The notes under the pieces are model-generated. The model worked only from the letters and a program-made list of their open reading frames with translations. It ran no database searches and had not been told where the DNA came from. Both the position numbers and the translations under genes were made by a program. A stretch of DNA of 64,000 bases. It comes from Atopobium sp. ICM42b (GTDB taxonomy: Bacteria > Actinomycetota > Coriobacteriia > Coriobacteriales > Atopobiaceae). The stretch covers positions 1 to 64,000 of the forward strand of contig JDFH01000002.1 of the NCBI GenBank assembly GCA_000564995.1. The letters run 5' to 3'. Positions 33,680 through 43,811 of the stretch are shown here, one piece after another. Numbering within the stretch: position 1 is the first letter of the stretch; the number at the start of each line of letters is the position of its first letter.

Positions 33680-33767
33680 TCAACATCCAATCGCTTTTTC
33701 TAAACATAGTTAATCAAGATACGGCAGAATGGGCTTACTTTCAAAGTAAATACCAAAGTTACACAAG

Positions 33768-35159
33768 CTATCCCCAGATGCTCTGACCACGATCAACTTT
33801 TGCAAGTCGAGCACTTACCTGTTTAACAGCAACAATAAAGACATCAAGCGCTGCATCAAGCTCTTCCAACGTTGGATAACTTGGAGCAATTCTGATATTA
33901 GTATCAAAGGGATCCTTGCCACTTGGCCACGTAGCACCTGCAGGTGTCATGGTAACGCCCAGTTCATTGGCGCGAGAAACAATTGCGCGCGCAGACCCAA
34001 CAGGACCGTCAAACGAGACAAAGTAGCCGCCCTTAGGACGAGACCAGGTTGCAACAGCTAAATCGCCCAGTCCTTCCTGCAGTTTGCGTTCCACCAGATC
34101 AAAACGTGGTCGGAGCAGCTCAGCATGCTTTTGCATATGAGCTTCAATGCCGTACGCATCTTTGAGGAAACGTACATGCGCCAGCTGCGAGATTTTCTCG
34201 GGAGAAACACGAGCAACCTTGAAAGCGCTCTGGATTTCTTTAATGTCCGCAGGGCTTGCGGCAACCCATGCCATGCCTGAGCTTGGGAAGGTTACCTTTG
34301 CCGTTGAGGCAAAAGCAATCACCAGGTTCTTTTGAGCATCATCTGCAGCAACCTCTGCAAGTGCATCAAAGATATTGAGGAGCTGAGGAGCCTCAGATTC
34401 TGGTACAAAGGCGTGAATTGCGTAGGCGTTATCCCAGAAGATTCTAAAGTCAGGGGCTGCAGGTTTGAGGTTTGCAAACGCACGGACAACCTCATCAGAA
34501 TAGGTGATACCGGTAGGGTTTGCAAAACGTGGTACGCACCAAATTCCCTTAACAGAGCTGTCGTTCTCAACAAGCTCCTTGACCACGTCCATATTTGGAC
34601 CATCTTCAGTCATAGGTACGGCAACGTTTTCAAGTCCGTAATGCTGTGTAATAGCAAAATGGCGGTCATAGCCTGGAGCAGGGCACAGGAACTTGAGCGT
34701 GGTGCCCTGAGCCCTTGCAGCCGCCATCTGCTCTGCCCAAGAAGGCTGACCAGCAAGACCGTGGGTAACGGCATGAGAAATAATGTCGTGCATAAGGTTG
34801 AGGCTTGAGGAGCCATTTACGATGACCTGATCAGCAGGTACACCTGTGAGCTCCGCGGCAAAGGCTCGCGCAGAAGGAAGGCCCCAGGGGTCTCCGTAGT
34901 TGTCTGCAAAAGAGCCGTTGTCAGTCAGGTCAGAAGTGGAGTCCAGCTCATCAAGCATAGGCTTAGACAGCGCCGTCTGTGCAGGGCTTGGCTTTCCGCG
35001 AGCCATATCAAGCTTGAGGTTTTTCTCGCCAAGTGCACGGGCTTCTTGTCCAATAAGCTCAAGGACCTGGTTAAGCTCAGCGTCGCTCATCTTCTGATAA
35101 GCGTTTTGCTCAGAGGTTGATTTTGGCTGGAACAGCTCGCGAGAAACTAGCTCAAACAT
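33768..35159 (-). CDS. Aspartate aminotransferase-like PLP enzyme (Aminotran_MocR family)
   Basis: A 463-residue fold-type I aminotransferase of the family without the GntR domain, some actinobacterial members of which act on aspartate. Motifs: NYGDPWGLPSAR, VNGSSSLNLMHDI, PAPGYDRHFAI, PRFANPTGITYSDEV, FWDNAYAIH (pyridoxal contacts) and AFASTAKVTFPSSGMAW, which includes the Schiff-base Lys. I chose the ATG at 35159 with AAAAGGGGAG upstream; the frame is open to 35387 but those residues do not fit. It is monocistronic and divergent from the small protein gene at 35232. The substrate is inferred. Confidence 0.85.
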   Translation of the reverse strand: MFELVSRELFQPKSTSEQNAYQKMSDAELNQVLELIGQEARALGEKNLKLDMARGKPSPAQTALSKPMLDELDSTSDLTDNGSFADNYGDPWGLPSARAFAAELTGVPADQVIVNGSSSLNLMHDIISHAVTHGLAGQPSWAEQMAAARAQGTTLKFLCPAPGYDRHFAITQHYGLENVAVPMTEDGPNMDVVKELVENDSSVKGIWCVPRFANPTGITYSDEVVRAFANLKPAAPDFRIFWDNAYAIHAFVPESEAPQLLNIFDALAEVAADDAQKNLVIAFASTAKVTFPSSGMAWVAASPADIKEIQSAFKVARVSPEKISQLAHVRFLKDAYGIEAHMQKHAELLRPRFDLVERKLQEGLGDLAVATWSRPKGGYFVSFDGPVGSARAIVSRANELGVTMTPAGATWPSGKDPFDTNIRIAPSYPTLEELDAALDVFIVAVKQVSARLAKVDRGQSIWG

Positions 35160-35231
35160 AACACTCCCCTTTTCGGTCTCTGCGTGATACAAAGTATAGG
35201 TGATTTGAAAATCGACGCGACAAGGAGAATC

Positions 35232-35501
35232 ATGGCAAATTCTGCACAGCCTGGCATGCGCTCGGAGGCATACGGCGAACTCCAGCACCTTGTTGACAAC
35301 CTTTATAAGCGTAAACCTTCGGGCACAGTCACTAAGGTTGACGTGCTGATTCAAGCTGAAGTAGACGATCTTGAAGAGGATTTGCAAGAAGTTATTGAGC
35401 TGATTCCGTCAGGCACCTATGTCCGCGCTCGTCTCTGCGATCAGATTAACTCAATTGTTACGGCACATGGTTGGGGTTTTACCTACGGTACCGTCGAATA
35501 A
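35232..35501 (+). CDS. Conserved-looking small hypothetical protein
   Basis: An 89-residue soluble acidic protein starting at the ATG at 35232 with AAGGAGAA upstream. It contains a hydrophilic helix pattern (LIQAEVDDLEEDLQEVIEL) followed by RARLCDQINSIVTAHGWG. I do not recognise the family. Codon use matches the surrounding core genes. It is divergent from the aminotransferase and convergent with nhaA, so it stands alone. Confidence 0.65.
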   Translation: MANSAQPGMRSEAYGELQHLVDNLYKRKPSGTVTKVDVLIQAEVDDLEEDLQEVIELIPSGTYVRARLCDQINSIVTAHGWGFTYGTVE

Positions 35502-35538
35502 CCATAGTTAATCGGTTAGTACGTCTCATTAAGTTTTT

Positions 35539-36906
35539 TTACTCGCTGTCTTTTCGCATGCTGTTCTTGCGATGCTTATAGAACTCTGCGATGTGTACAA
35601 AAAGTAGACCCAAGATTGCAGAAGCAAACGAAGCAGCGAGAACAGCTACTTTAGCTGCAAGAATCTCCTCTGCATCGGGGAATGCAAGATTAGAGATAAG
35701 AATTGACATGGTAAAGCCAAGGCCGCCCATAAGACCTACGGCAGTAATCTGAATCCAATCAACTTTTGCAGGAAGCTTGCAAATCTTACATTTGACCAGC
35801 AACAACGTTACAAAAATAATTCCTAGTGGCTTACCAAGAACGGCACCAAAGAAAACGCCATGTGCAATAGAGCTGCTCAATAGAGCAACGAAATCTGCTC
35901 CCACCAACGTAATCTGCGCGTTTACAAACGCAAAAATAGGCAGAACAACAAAGTTTACAAAGACGGAAATATAGTGCTCAACACGCTGAAGCGGTGGAGT
36001 TACGTGGTGCATGACCTGCTCAATAGAGTTAGCACCATGTGTAAAGTCATGCTGACCCAAAACGTGATGCTCATCGTCGTAGTGATCGTCAAGCTCACGA
36101 GCGCGTCTTGAAAGCCAGCTTCCCAGCTTGCTCAAGCGAACATCAGAGTGAGATGGCAAGAAGAAGGCAAGAAGAACGCCTGCAAGGGTTGCATGAATTC
36201 CCGAGTGGTACATGCAGACCCAGAGAACCAAACCAACAAGCAAATAAGGACCAGAAGAATAAATCTTCAGGCGATTCATTCCCCACAAAATAACAAGAAT
36301 ACCAAGAGAAGCTGCTAACCAGGCAATATTTGGCGTGTGACCATAGAAAAGCGCAATGACCACAATAGCCAGGATATCGTCGGCAATAGCAAGTGTCTGG
36401 AAGAACACCTTAGTCTGCGGACTAATTCTGTTTCCTAAGAGCGACATAACGCCAAGCGCAAAGGCAATATCGGTTGCAATTGGTGTTGCCCATCCATGAG
36501 GGGCAGTGCTTGCGTTAAGCGCCAGATAAATAAGAGCAGGAACTGCAACGCCACCAACAGCCGCAAGCATAGGAAGCATTGCCTGTCTTGGCTTTCTAAG
36601 CTGGCCAACAGTTACTTCATACTTGAGCTCAATACCTACCAGCAAGAAGAAGATTGCCATAAGGAAATCATTCACAAAGGTTTCTAGATCCATATGTGCA
36701 TGAATCATTCCAAGCGAGAAACTCATTTGCACTTCAAGAATTTCTCGAACCACCTCATGAGCAGGTGAGTTGGCAACTACAAGCGCAATAAGAGCTGCAA
36801 GTACCATGACTGCTGCCGCAATAGTGCTGTTAGAGGTGATTTTCTTTAGAGAAGAGCGCTGACTAATTCTTCTTACAACTGCGGGCTCTCTATAAATACT
36901 AGACAT
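35539..36906 (-). CDS. nhaA: Na+/H+ antiporter NhaA
   Basis: A 455-residue antiporter with about 11-12 membrane segments. Visible family markers are ATDIAFALGVMSLLG and IADDILAIVVIALFY, which holds the two adjacent Asp that bind sodium. A hydrophilic cytoplasmic insert of about 50 residues (RARELDDHYDDEHHVLGQHDF), rich in His and Asp, is larger than in E. coli NhaA and may modulate pH response. The ribosome-binding site is weak. Confidence 0.92.
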   Translation of the reverse strand: MSSIYREPAVVRRISQRSSLKKITSNSTIAAAVMVLAALIALVVANSPAHEVVREILEVQMSFSLGMIHAHMDLETFVNDFLMAIFFLLVGIELKYEVTVGQLRKPRQAMLPMLAAVGGVAVPALIYLALNASTAPHGWATPIATDIAFALGVMSLLGNRISPQTKVFFQTLAIADDILAIVVIALFYGHTPNIAWLAASLGILVILWGMNRLKIYSSGPYLLVGLVLWVCMYHSGIHATLAGVLLAFFLPSHSDVRLSKLGSWLSRRARELDDHYDDEHHVLGQHDFTHGANSIEQVMHHVTPPLQRVEHYISVFVNFVVLPIFAFVNAQITLVGADFVALLSSSIAHGVFFGAVLGKPLGIIFVTLLLVKCKICKLPAKVDWIQITAVGLMGGLGFTMSILISNLAFPDAEEILAAKVAVLAASFASAILGLLFVHIAEFYKHRKNSMRKDSE

Positions 36907-37009
36907 TATCTGCCGTTCTCTCTTTATCTAAATGGTATTGACCGTTAGCTATGAAAGTTTTTCTCGATGTATATGCCTAGTGTACCGTCTACCTACCGTT
37001 GAGGGCAAC

Positions 37010-37039
37010 TTGTCATATCTCAAGAAAACGGGGTATATC
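37010..37039 (+). promoter_or_regulatory. Putative promoter of degV (first copy)
   Basis: TTGTCA (37010-37015) and TATATC (37034-37039) are 18 bases apart in the 204-base gap between nhaA and degV. The leader would be about 65 bases. The fit is fair. Confidence 0.4.
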
Positions 37040-37110
37040 TCTATGTAAAATGTGGGTAATAGAAAGTCAACGTTTAGCTACTTGTAGCACGTATATATTT
37101 GGAGCGGATA

Positions 37111-37968
37111 ATGGACACTAAACGAATTGCCATCATCACAGACTCAGGAACTAATGTCCCACCTGATTTTGTTGCTGAACACAATATTCGTATCACCCCA
37201 CTTCGCATTAACTATTCTGATGGCTCTTCCTATGAGTCTGGTATTACCATCACGCCAGCTGAGCTTGTTGCTCGCTTTGAAGAAGAGGTTCCAAAGACTT
37301 CGCTTCCTTCTCCTGAGGGCATTAAGGCTGCCTTTGATGATGCAAAAGCAGCAGGGTACGAGGGTGCTGTTTACGTTGCTATCTCTTCTGGACTTTCCGC
37401 TACCTGCGATACTGCTCGCATGATTGCAGAGTCCATTACAGACTTCCCTATTTATGTTGTTGATACCAAAAACATTGGCATTGCTTCCGGCCTTATTGTT
37501 ATTGAAGCTCAACGTCTTATTGATCAGGGTCTTTCTCTTGAGGAGATTGGCGCCAAACTTGATCAGGCTTCTCTGAACACACGCGTATACTTCTCCGTCC
37601 CAAGTCTTGAGTATCTACGTAAGGGTGGCCGCATTTCTGAGGCAATCTATCGCATTGGCTCCATGTTGAACATCAAACCTGTTCTTACCTGCGATGAAAA
37701 TGGCAAATACACCATTGCCAAGAAAACTCGCGGTTGGCAGAAGTCTCTTGCAGGACAAATTGCTCTTGGATCAGCTTTTGCGCAGAAATTTGATCGCGTC
37801 CATGTAGGAATTTGCTGCTCCGCGCCTAATATCATTTACTCCGAAATGGAAACCATGATTAAAGAGGCAATCCCTAATGTCACTGACTTTAGGTATGTCG
37901 AGGCTGGCTCGGACCTTGTTGTCCACACAGGTCCAGGTCTTGTTGGCTATGCCGTATTTGGCTACTAA
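37111..37968 (+). CDS. DegV-family fatty-acid-binding protein (copy 1)
   Basis: A 285-residue DegV (FakB-like) protein. Such proteins bind a fatty acid and, in Firmicutes, present it to the kinase FakA for phosphorylation. Family markers: IITDSGTNVPPDF, ISSGLSATCDTA, VVDTKNIGIASGLIVIEA, EYLRKGGRIS and VVHTGPGLVGYAVFGY. I chose the ATG at 37111 with TTGGAGCGG upstream. No fakA is in the window. A second DegV gene is at 61709-62593. Confidence 0.88.
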   Translation: MDTKRIAIITDSGTNVPPDFVAEHNIRITPLRINYSDGSSYESGITITPAELVARFEEEVPKTSLPSPEGIKAAFDDAKAAGYEGAVYVAISSGLSATCDTARMIAESITDFPIYVVDTKNIGIASGLIVIEAQRLIDQGLSLEEIGAKLDQASLNTRVYFSVPSLEYLRKGGRISEAIYRIGSMLNIKPVLTCDENGKYTIAKKTRGWQKSLAGQIALGSAFAQKFDRVHVGICCSAPNIIYSEMETMIKEAIPNVTDFRYVEAGSDLVVHTGPGLVGYAVFGY

Positions 37969-37989
37969 CCAGTACTCCACCCAACTAAG

Positions 37990-38018
37990 AACAGCCGTCT
38001 ACTCAGGCGGCTGTTTTC
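37990..38018 (+). terminator. degV terminator
   Basis: AACAGCCG and CGGCTGTT enclose a short loop and are followed by TTCTTG. The hairpin lies about 20 bases past the degV stop. Confidence 0.75.
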
Positions 38019-38030
38019 TTGTAGAGAGCA

Positions 38031-38060
38031 CGTAGGGCGAGAAGGGCTTCTCGCCCTACG
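38031..38060. repeat. Inverted pair of the GGCGAGAA element forming a hairpin
   Basis: CGTAGGGCGAGAAG (38031-38044) and CTTCTCGCCCTACG (38047-38060) are exact complements with a two-base centre. The stem contains the window-wide octamer once on each strand. It sits nine bases from the rnhA stop, between convergent genes, and probably ends rnhA transcription. The U-tract is poor. Confidence 0.8.
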
Positions 38061-38069
38061 CGTCTGGGG

Positions 38070-38582
38070 TTACAGCAATGGCTGATCCACGAAGAAACCT
38101 TGGTCGTCAAGAAGATTGGAGCCGTCTGCAGCCTCAGTTGCCAGCTGATCGCAGCGCTCGTTAAGCGGATGACCTGCGTGGCCCTTGACCCACTTGAAAC
38201 TTACCTCATGGTCTTCCATGGCGGAAAGCAAACGCTTCCAAAGATCAACGTTTTTGACAGGCTCTTTTGATGCTGTCTTCCAGCCTTTTCTAATCCATCC
38301 CGAGACCCATTTTTGATTAAACGCATCAACAACGTACTTAGAATCGGAATAAAGCTCTACCTGGCAGGGGCGCTTAAGAGCCTCAAGTGCAACGATGACG
38401 CCGAGGAGCTCCATGCGATTATTCGTAGTAGTTTTATAACCCTGGCTGAACTCTTTGGTGTGCTGCTGGCCGGAGGGATCGGTGTACAGAAGCACGGCCC
38501 CATAGCCACCAGGACCAGGGTTTCCTCGAGACGCACCGTCTGTATAGACCGTGACGTGCATGTATGAGGTCGCTGCCTCCAT
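38070..38582 (-). CDS. rnhA: Ribonuclease HI
   Basis: A 170-residue enzyme that cleaves the RNA strand of RNA-DNA hybrids. The four catalytic acids are visible: Asp15 (YTDGAS), Glu58 (NNRMELLG), Asp80 (YSDSKYV) and Asp145 (NERCDQLA), together with the His in [10 protein letters not shown]. The basic protrusion [11 protein letters not shown] is present as in the E. coli enzyme. GAGGAG precedes the ATG. It lies 34 bases upstream of the polA stop's opposite end, that is, directly downstream of polA on the same strand. Confidence 0.95.
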   Translation of the reverse strand: MEAATSYMHVTVYTDGASRGNPGPGGYGAVLLYTDPSGQQHTKEFSQGYKTTTNNRMELLGVIVALEALKRPCQVELYSDSKYVVDAFNQKWVSGWIRKGWKTASKEPVKNVDLWKRLLSAMEDHEVSFKWVKGHAGHPLNERCDQLATEAADGSNLLDDQGFFVDQPLL

Positions 38583-38616
38583 ACCAAATCTCCTCTAGAA
38601 CGCGCCTCTTACGTGT

Positions 38617-41355
38617 TTACTTTGCCTCAGCCCAATTGGAACCATAGCTGACATCGGCAATGAGAGGAACACGCAGGGTAACAACGTCTTCCATGGTCTC
38701 TTTTACCAGTTTAGAGACTGTCTCAATCTCTGACTCTGGAACTTCCAAGTCAAGTTCGTCGTGAATCTGAAGAATCAGCTTTGATGCAAGACCCTCATCA
38801 CGCAGGCGTTTCTCGACATTAATCATTGCAATTTTGATAATGTCTGCAGCACTTCCCTGCATAGGGTGATTCATAGCAGTACGCTCGCCAAAGGCAATGA
38901 GCTGGCGATTTGACTGATTGAACTCTCTAATGTGGCGCTTACGACCGTACATGGTAATCGCATAACCAGTCTCGTGAGCAGTACGGACGGAATCGTCAAG
39001 GTATGCACGGACTCCAGGATATGCGTCAAAATAGCGGTCAATCATCTCTTGCGCTTCCTTGCGGGAAATCTTCAGAGACGTTGCCAGACCAAAGGCCTGC
39101 TGACCATAGACAATGCCAAAGTTAACTGCCTTAGCACGGCTACGAAGTGCTGGCGTGACCTCTTCAACAGGCACGCCAAAGACGCGTGCGGCAGTTGCGG
39201 CGTGGAAATCGGCACCAGAGTTAAATGCTGCTACCAGGTGCTCGTCAGCTGAAAGATGTGCCAGCAAGCGCAGCTCAATCTGGGAGTAGTCGCAGGCGAG
39301 AAAAACGCTGCCCTCGGGAACGGTAAAGGCAGTACGGACACGATGTCCCAGCTCAGAGCGGGTAGGAATGTTCTGCAGGTTTGGATCAGAGCTGGAAAGC
39401 CTTCCTGTTGCAGCAACGGTCTGATTGAATGTGGTGTGGATGCGCTTATCGCCACGAATAAGCGCAGGAAGCGCATCGAGATAAGTTGATTTGATCTTGG
39501 CACGCTCACGATACTCAAGAACATCAGCAACAATCTGGTACTCCTGCGCCAGGTCTCCAAGCACCTTTGCGTTGGTGGAGTAGAAACCAGAACGTGTCTT
39601 TTTGAGGCCATAGGTTGGAAGCTTGAGCACGTCAAACAAGATATGAGAAAGCTGGCTTGGAGAATCCAAGTTGAAATCTTCACCTGCTGTCTGGTGAATG
39701 CTTGCCACGCGCTGCGCAATATCTTCCGCTAGCTGGGCAGACTGCTGAGCAAGTTCTTGAGGATCAACGTAGAGACCACGACGCTCCATTGCGGCAAGGA
39801 CCGGTAGAAGCTGCATTTCAAGCGCAGCAAACAGCTCATATGAGCCATCGTCTTCAAGCTTTTTAGTCAGTACAGGAACAAGGTTTCTTGCAGCTACTGC
39901 TCTTAATGCTGCTGCAGGAATCTCATCTGTAGGCTCAGGAAGCTCAGAGCCAAAGTACAGTTCAACCAAGCCATTGATATCAAAACTTGAACGATCAGAC
40001 TCAAGCAGATACGCGGCAACACCCGTATCAAAGAGTCGATCAGAATCAATGGTTTCAATATCCATCTTCTGTGGCTCAGACGAATCAACAGGGCTTACCT
40101 CGTGCAGCAACGCCTTGGCATCGTCTGCAGCTACATGGGCTTCTCGCAAAATACGCAAAAGTGCTGCGGTGGCGTTTTCACCCTCAAATTTGAGGAGTGC
40201 CTTTTCTGTAGACACCCAAAGTGTACGAGAAAGGCTAAAGAGCGCGCCAGCATCGGCGGCAGAGTCTTCTGCAACGCCGATCCATTCCTGGTTCTCAAGT
40301 GCAGCGGTCAGAGCAGCAGATGCGTCTCCTGCCTGCAAATACTCTGACGGAATAGGAAGCGCAGGTGTCGCAGAGGCGGTTTGTGCAACTGAACCAGCGG
40401 CAGAGCCACCAGCCATGCGAGCAAGCCTTGAGGTCATGCCCGTAAAGCCCAAAGCCGAGAAAGCCTTGACCACGTCATTTGGATCAAACGTTGGGAACTG
40501 AGCATCTTCCAGGTTGATATCAAGCGGCGCATCAGTGCGAATAGTAGCAACCTTACGGGAGAGCAGCGCGTCATCAATATGAGCGCGAAGGTTTTCTCCC
40601 ACCTTACCCTTGACCTCGTCAGCATGGGCAATAACCTCGTCAAGCGAGCCATACTCAACAATCAGAGCAGCGGCTTTCTTAGGGCCAATTCCAGGAACAC
40701 CCGGAATGTTATCGGAAGAGTCTCCCTTGAGGCCATAAAAGTCTGGAACAAGCTCTGGCGTAATACCTGCATAGAGATCTGCCACGGTCTCTGGCGTCAT
40801 AATTGAGACGTCAGAGACGCCTTTGCGCGTAGAAACAATCTTGACGTTTTCTGTGGAAAGCTGGTACATATCGCGGTCACCCGTGAAGAGTAGCATCTGG
40901 TAACCCTCAGCCTCACCACGGCGAGCAAGGGTGCCCAAGATGTCGTCGCCCTCCCAGCCTTCAAGCTGGCAAACAGGAACGTCCAGCGTTTTGAGCAGCT
41001 CTTTGACTACAGGGAACTGCGCGTGCAAAGCAGGATCCATAGGAGGACGCTGAGCCTTGTACTGAGGCAGCATATCAATGCGAACCTGTGGCTTGCCCTT
41101 ATCAAAGGCACAAATGACACCATCTGGCGAGAAGGACTCAACAAGCTTGATAAACATGTTGAAGAAGCCAAAGAGCGCTCCGGTTGGCGTTCCATCTGGT
41201 GCTGCCATAGGCTGACGGATTGCATGGAACGCTCGATGCATGAGCGAGTTTCCGTCAATAACAGCAATAGTTCTGCGCGGTTTAGCTGCATCTTCTTTAG
41301 ATGACGCAGCATTATTTTGATTTGTAGTATCAACTGGCATAGTAGTATCAGACAT
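38617..41355 (-). CDS. polA: DNA polymerase I
   Basis: A 912-residue polymerase: N-terminal 5' nuclease (AVIDGNSLMHRAFHA, GDRDMYQL, GIGPKKAAALI), a middle 3'-5' exonuclease-like domain that has lost the usual acidic motifs and is probably inactive, and the polymerase domain with DYSQIELRLLAHLS, the O-helix region RSRAKAVNFGIVYG and QIHDELDLEVP. I chose the ATG at 41355 with AGAGGAG upstream; the frame is open to 41442. It needs RNA primer removal partners such as rnhA, which follows it. Confidence 0.94.
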   Translation of the reverse strand: MSDTTMPVDTTNQNNAASSKEDAAKPRRTIAVIDGNSLMHRAFHAIRQPMAAPDGTPTGALFGFFNMFIKLVESFSPDGVICAFDKGKPQVRIDMLPQYKAQRPPMDPALHAQFPVVKELLKTLDVPVCQLEGWEGDDILGTLARRGEAEGYQMLLFTGDRDMYQLSTENVKIVSTRKGVSDVSIMTPETVADLYAGITPELVPDFYGLKGDSSDNIPGVPGIGPKKAAALIVEYGSLDEVIAHADEVKGKVGENLRAHIDDALLSRKVATIRTDAPLDINLEDAQFPTFDPNDVVKAFSALGFTGMTSRLARMAGGSAAGSVAQTASATPALPIPSEYLQAGDASAALTAALENQEWIGVAEDSAADAGALFSLSRTLWVSTEKALLKFEGENATAALLRILREAHVAADDAKALLHEVSPVDSSEPQKMDIETIDSDRLFDTGVAAYLLESDRSSFDINGLVELYFGSELPEPTDEIPAAALRAVAARNLVPVLTKKLEDDGSYELFAALEMQLLPVLAAMERRGLYVDPQELAQQSAQLAEDIAQRVASIHQTAGEDFNLDSPSQLSHILFDVLKLPTYGLKKTRSGFYSTNAKVLGDLAQEYQIVADVLEYRERAKIKSTYLDALPALIRGDKRIHTTFNQTVAATGRLSSSDPNLQNIPTRSELGHRVRTAFTVPEGSVFLACDYSQIELRLLAHLSADEHLVAAFNSGADFHAATAARVFGVPVEEVTPALRSRAKAVNFGIVYGQQAFGLATSLKISRKEAQEMIDRYFDAYPGVRAYLDDSVRTAHETGYAITMYGRKRHIREFNQSNRQLIAFGERTAMNHPMQGSAADIIKIAMINVEKRLRDEGLASKLILQIHDELDLEVPESEIETVSKLVKETMEDVVTLRVPLIADVSYGSNWAEAK

Positions 41356-41600
41356 ACCTGCTCCTCTTAGTTTGTGTGCCTCTATTGTACTAAGTCTTCC
41401 TCCGCTTATGTGCGCCAGAGCCCACGGAAACAAAGCCCGCATCTCTTCTGGCGGCAGCTAAAATTTTTTGTAAGCGTTCTGTTTCTGTTTGTATCCTATA
41501 TATCCCTGCTGTGTCATTCGTGCGAAAATACAAGCGATATAATGTGCATTGCACGCGAGAAAACAGACTAACTGCCAGCATTTACCCACAAGGAGGGGCT

Positions 41601-43694
41601 GTGGCTCACGACAAAGTTTCTCAAGAATTTGGCTCACTTCTCTTTACCGACGCAGACATGCAAGAACGCCTGCCAAGGCCAACGTACAAGAAACTTCGTA
41701 GTGTCATCCAGGACGGCAAGCCGCTTGACCTCGACATTGCAAACGAGGTCGCGCATGCCATGAAAGAGTGGGCGCTAGAAAAAGGTGCCACTCACTTCAC
41801 CCACTGGTTCCAGCCTCTCACAGGTATTACTTCCGAGAAGCACGACAGCTTTATGACTCCTCAGGGAAACGGCACAATTTTGATGTCCTTCTCGGGAAAA
41901 GAGCTGGTACAGGGCGAGCCTGACGCATCAAGCTTCCCTTCTGGCGGTCTGCGTGCCACGTTTGAGGCTCGTGGTTACACGGTTTGGGATCCTGCAAGCC
42001 CAACTTTCATCAAAGATGAAGTCCTCTGCATTCCAACAGCATTTATTTCATACACCGGAGAAGCTCTAGACAAGCGTACTCCGCTACTTCGCTCTCAGGT
42101 TGCCCTTGAGAAGCAGGCTAAGCGTGTTCTTGCGCTCTTTGGACAAGAGCCTTCTCGCGTTGTTACAAACATTGGTCCTGAGCAGGAGTACTTCCTTATC
42201 AAAGAGGAAGATTTTGAGCAGCGCCCTGACCTTATTCTGTGTGGTCGTACCCTCTTTGGTTGCGAACCAAGCAAAGGTCAGGAGCTTGACGAGCACTACT
42301 TTGGTGCCATTCGTCCAACCGTCAACAACTTCATGAAAGAGCTTGATGACGAACTCTGGAAGCTGGGCATCCCTGCAAAGACCAAGCATAACGAGGTTGC
42401 TCCTTGCCAGCATGAGCTTGCACCTGTCTTTGAGCAGGGCGCACTCGCTATTGACAACAACCTCCTGACCATGGAGAAGCTCAAGCTTCTTGCACCGCAT
42501 CACGGCCTTGCCTGCCTTGAGCACGAGAAGCCCTTTGAGTACGTCAATGGCTCTGGTAAGCACGACAACTGGTCACTCTCCGCAGACAACGAGAACCTGC
42601 TCGAACCTGGCGATAAACCTGGCGAGAACCTTCGCTTCCTGGTCTTCCTTGCGTGCCTTGTTGCCGCTGTTGACTCTCATGCAGACCTTCTCCGCATGTC
42701 TGTTGCATCTGCTGGAAACGATCACCGTCTTGGCGCAAACGAGGCTCCACCTGCGATTGTTTCCGTCTTCCTAGGCGCCGCGCTTTCTGTAATTGTTGAT
42801 GATCTTATTACTGGCTCCGATGTTCACGGTGCAAAGCGCACTCGTATGGACCTTGGTGTACCAACACTACCTGCAGTCCTTAGGGACAACACAGACAGAA
42901 ACCGTACCAGCCCCTTTGCGTTTACTGGTAACAAGTTTGAGTTCCGCATGTGTGGCAGCCAGCAGAATCTTTCTGACCCTAATGTTATTTTGAACACCAT
43001 TGTCGCCGAGCAGTGCGACCGCTTTGCAAATGACCTTGAAGACGTTTCTGGGGAGAACTTCACTAAGGAGGCTTTGAGCTGGGTTATTGACACCTTTAAG
43101 GCTCATGAGCGCATCCTCTTTGAGGGTAATGGTTACTCAGGCGATTGGGAGAAACTTGCCGAAGAGCGCGGCCTTCCAAACCTCCGCACCACTCCTGAGG
43201 CACTCCCTGCAATGGTTGCTCCAGAAAACATTGAGCTCTTTGAGCGCTACGGCGTTCTCTCTCAGGCAGAAGCACAGGCTCGCTACATTGCAAAGGCTGA
43301 GCAGTACACCAAGGTCCTTAACATCGAGGCTCGTACCATGCTGTATATGACGCGCCACATGTACCTGCCTGCCCTCTTTACCTACTCAAGTGATGTTGCC
43401 TCTTCAGTTGCTGCTAAGCAGGCCATTGGCATCAAGAGTGCAGCAGAGACAGAGATTGTCGAGAAACTCACCGCAGGTATTGACGAGATTTACGCAGCTA
43501 CCAACAGTCTTGATGAGATCAACACCACAGCTCACCAGATGAAAGATCAACCTCAGGAGCAGTGCGAATACTACTGCAATGAAGTTCTTCCTGCTATGGC
43601 CCGCCTGCGCAGCGCCGTTGACTCCATGGAGCTCATCTGCGGACACGACTGGTGGCCAGTTCCTAGCTACAACAAGATGCTCTTCTACGTCTAG
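41601..43694 (+). CDS. glnN: Glutamine synthetase type III
   Basis: A 697-residue GSIII enzyme making glutamine from glutamate, ammonia and ATP. Length, [18 protein letters not shown]-type region around [16 protein letters not shown] and [16 protein letters not shown] are typical of GlnN. The start is the GTG at 41601, eight bases after AAGGAGGGG. An upstream ATG at 41511 lacks a ribosome-binding site. It is monocistronic, followed by two hairpins. I see no obvious nitrogen-regulator site in the 245-base gap upstream. Confidence 0.93.
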   Translation: MAHDKVSQEFGSLLFTDADMQERLPRPTYKKLRSVIQDGKPLDLDIANEVAHAMKEWALEKGATHFTHWFQPLTGITSEKHDSFMTPQGNGTILMSFSGKELVQGEPDASSFPSGGLRATFEARGYTVWDPASPTFIKDEVLCIPTAFISYTGEALDKRTPLLRSQVALEKQAKRVLALFGQEPSRVVTNIGPEQEYFLIKEEDFEQRPDLILCGRTLFGCEPSKGQELDEHYFGAIRPTVNNFMKELDDELWKLGIPAKTKHNEVAPCQHELAPVFEQGALAIDNNLLTMEKLKLLAPHHGLACLEHEKPFEYVNGSGKHDNWSLSADNENLLEPGDKPGENLRFLVFLACLVAAVDSHADLLRMSVASAGNDHRLGANEAPPAIVSVFLGAALSVIVDDLITGSDVHGAKRTRMDLGVPTLPAVLRDNTDRNRTSPFAFTGNKFEFRMCGSQQNLSDPNVILNTIVAEQCDRFANDLEDVSGENFTKEALSWVIDTFKAHERILFEGNGYSGDWEKLAEERGLPNLRTTPEALPAMVAPENIELFERYGVLSQAEAQARYIAKAEQYTKVLNIEARTMLYMTRHMYLPALFTYSSDVASSVAAKQAIGIKSAAETEIVEKLTAGIDEIYAATNSLDEINTTAHQMKDQPQEQCEYYCNEVLPAMARLRSAVDSMELICGHDWWPVPSYNKMLFYV

Positions 43695-43713
43695 TTCTTC
43701 ATCAGAGCTTCTT

Positions 43714-43737
43714 GGCGAGAAGATCGGTCTTCTCGTC
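43714..43737 (+). terminator. Hairpin after glnN built from the GGCGAGAA element
   Basis: GGCGAGAAGA and TCTTCTCGTC pair over ten positions with one G-T pair and a TCGG loop, 20 bases beyond the glnN stop. The octamer forms one arm exactly and the other with one change. No U-tract follows, so it may support rather than replace the next terminator. Confidence 0.55.
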
Positions 43738-43753
43738 ACTACACCTTTAAAGC

Positions 43754-43782
43754 AAAACGGCTCAGTTACCTGGGCCGTTTTT
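43754..43782. terminator. Bidirectional terminator between glnN and the solute-binding protein gene
   Basis: AAAACGGC (43754-43761) and GCCGTTTT (43774-43781) form an eight-base stem with T-runs on both strands, between convergent genes. Confidence 0.8.
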
Positions 43783-43811
43783 GGTGTCCAAATGCTTAAC
43801 GTATGGAAAAA

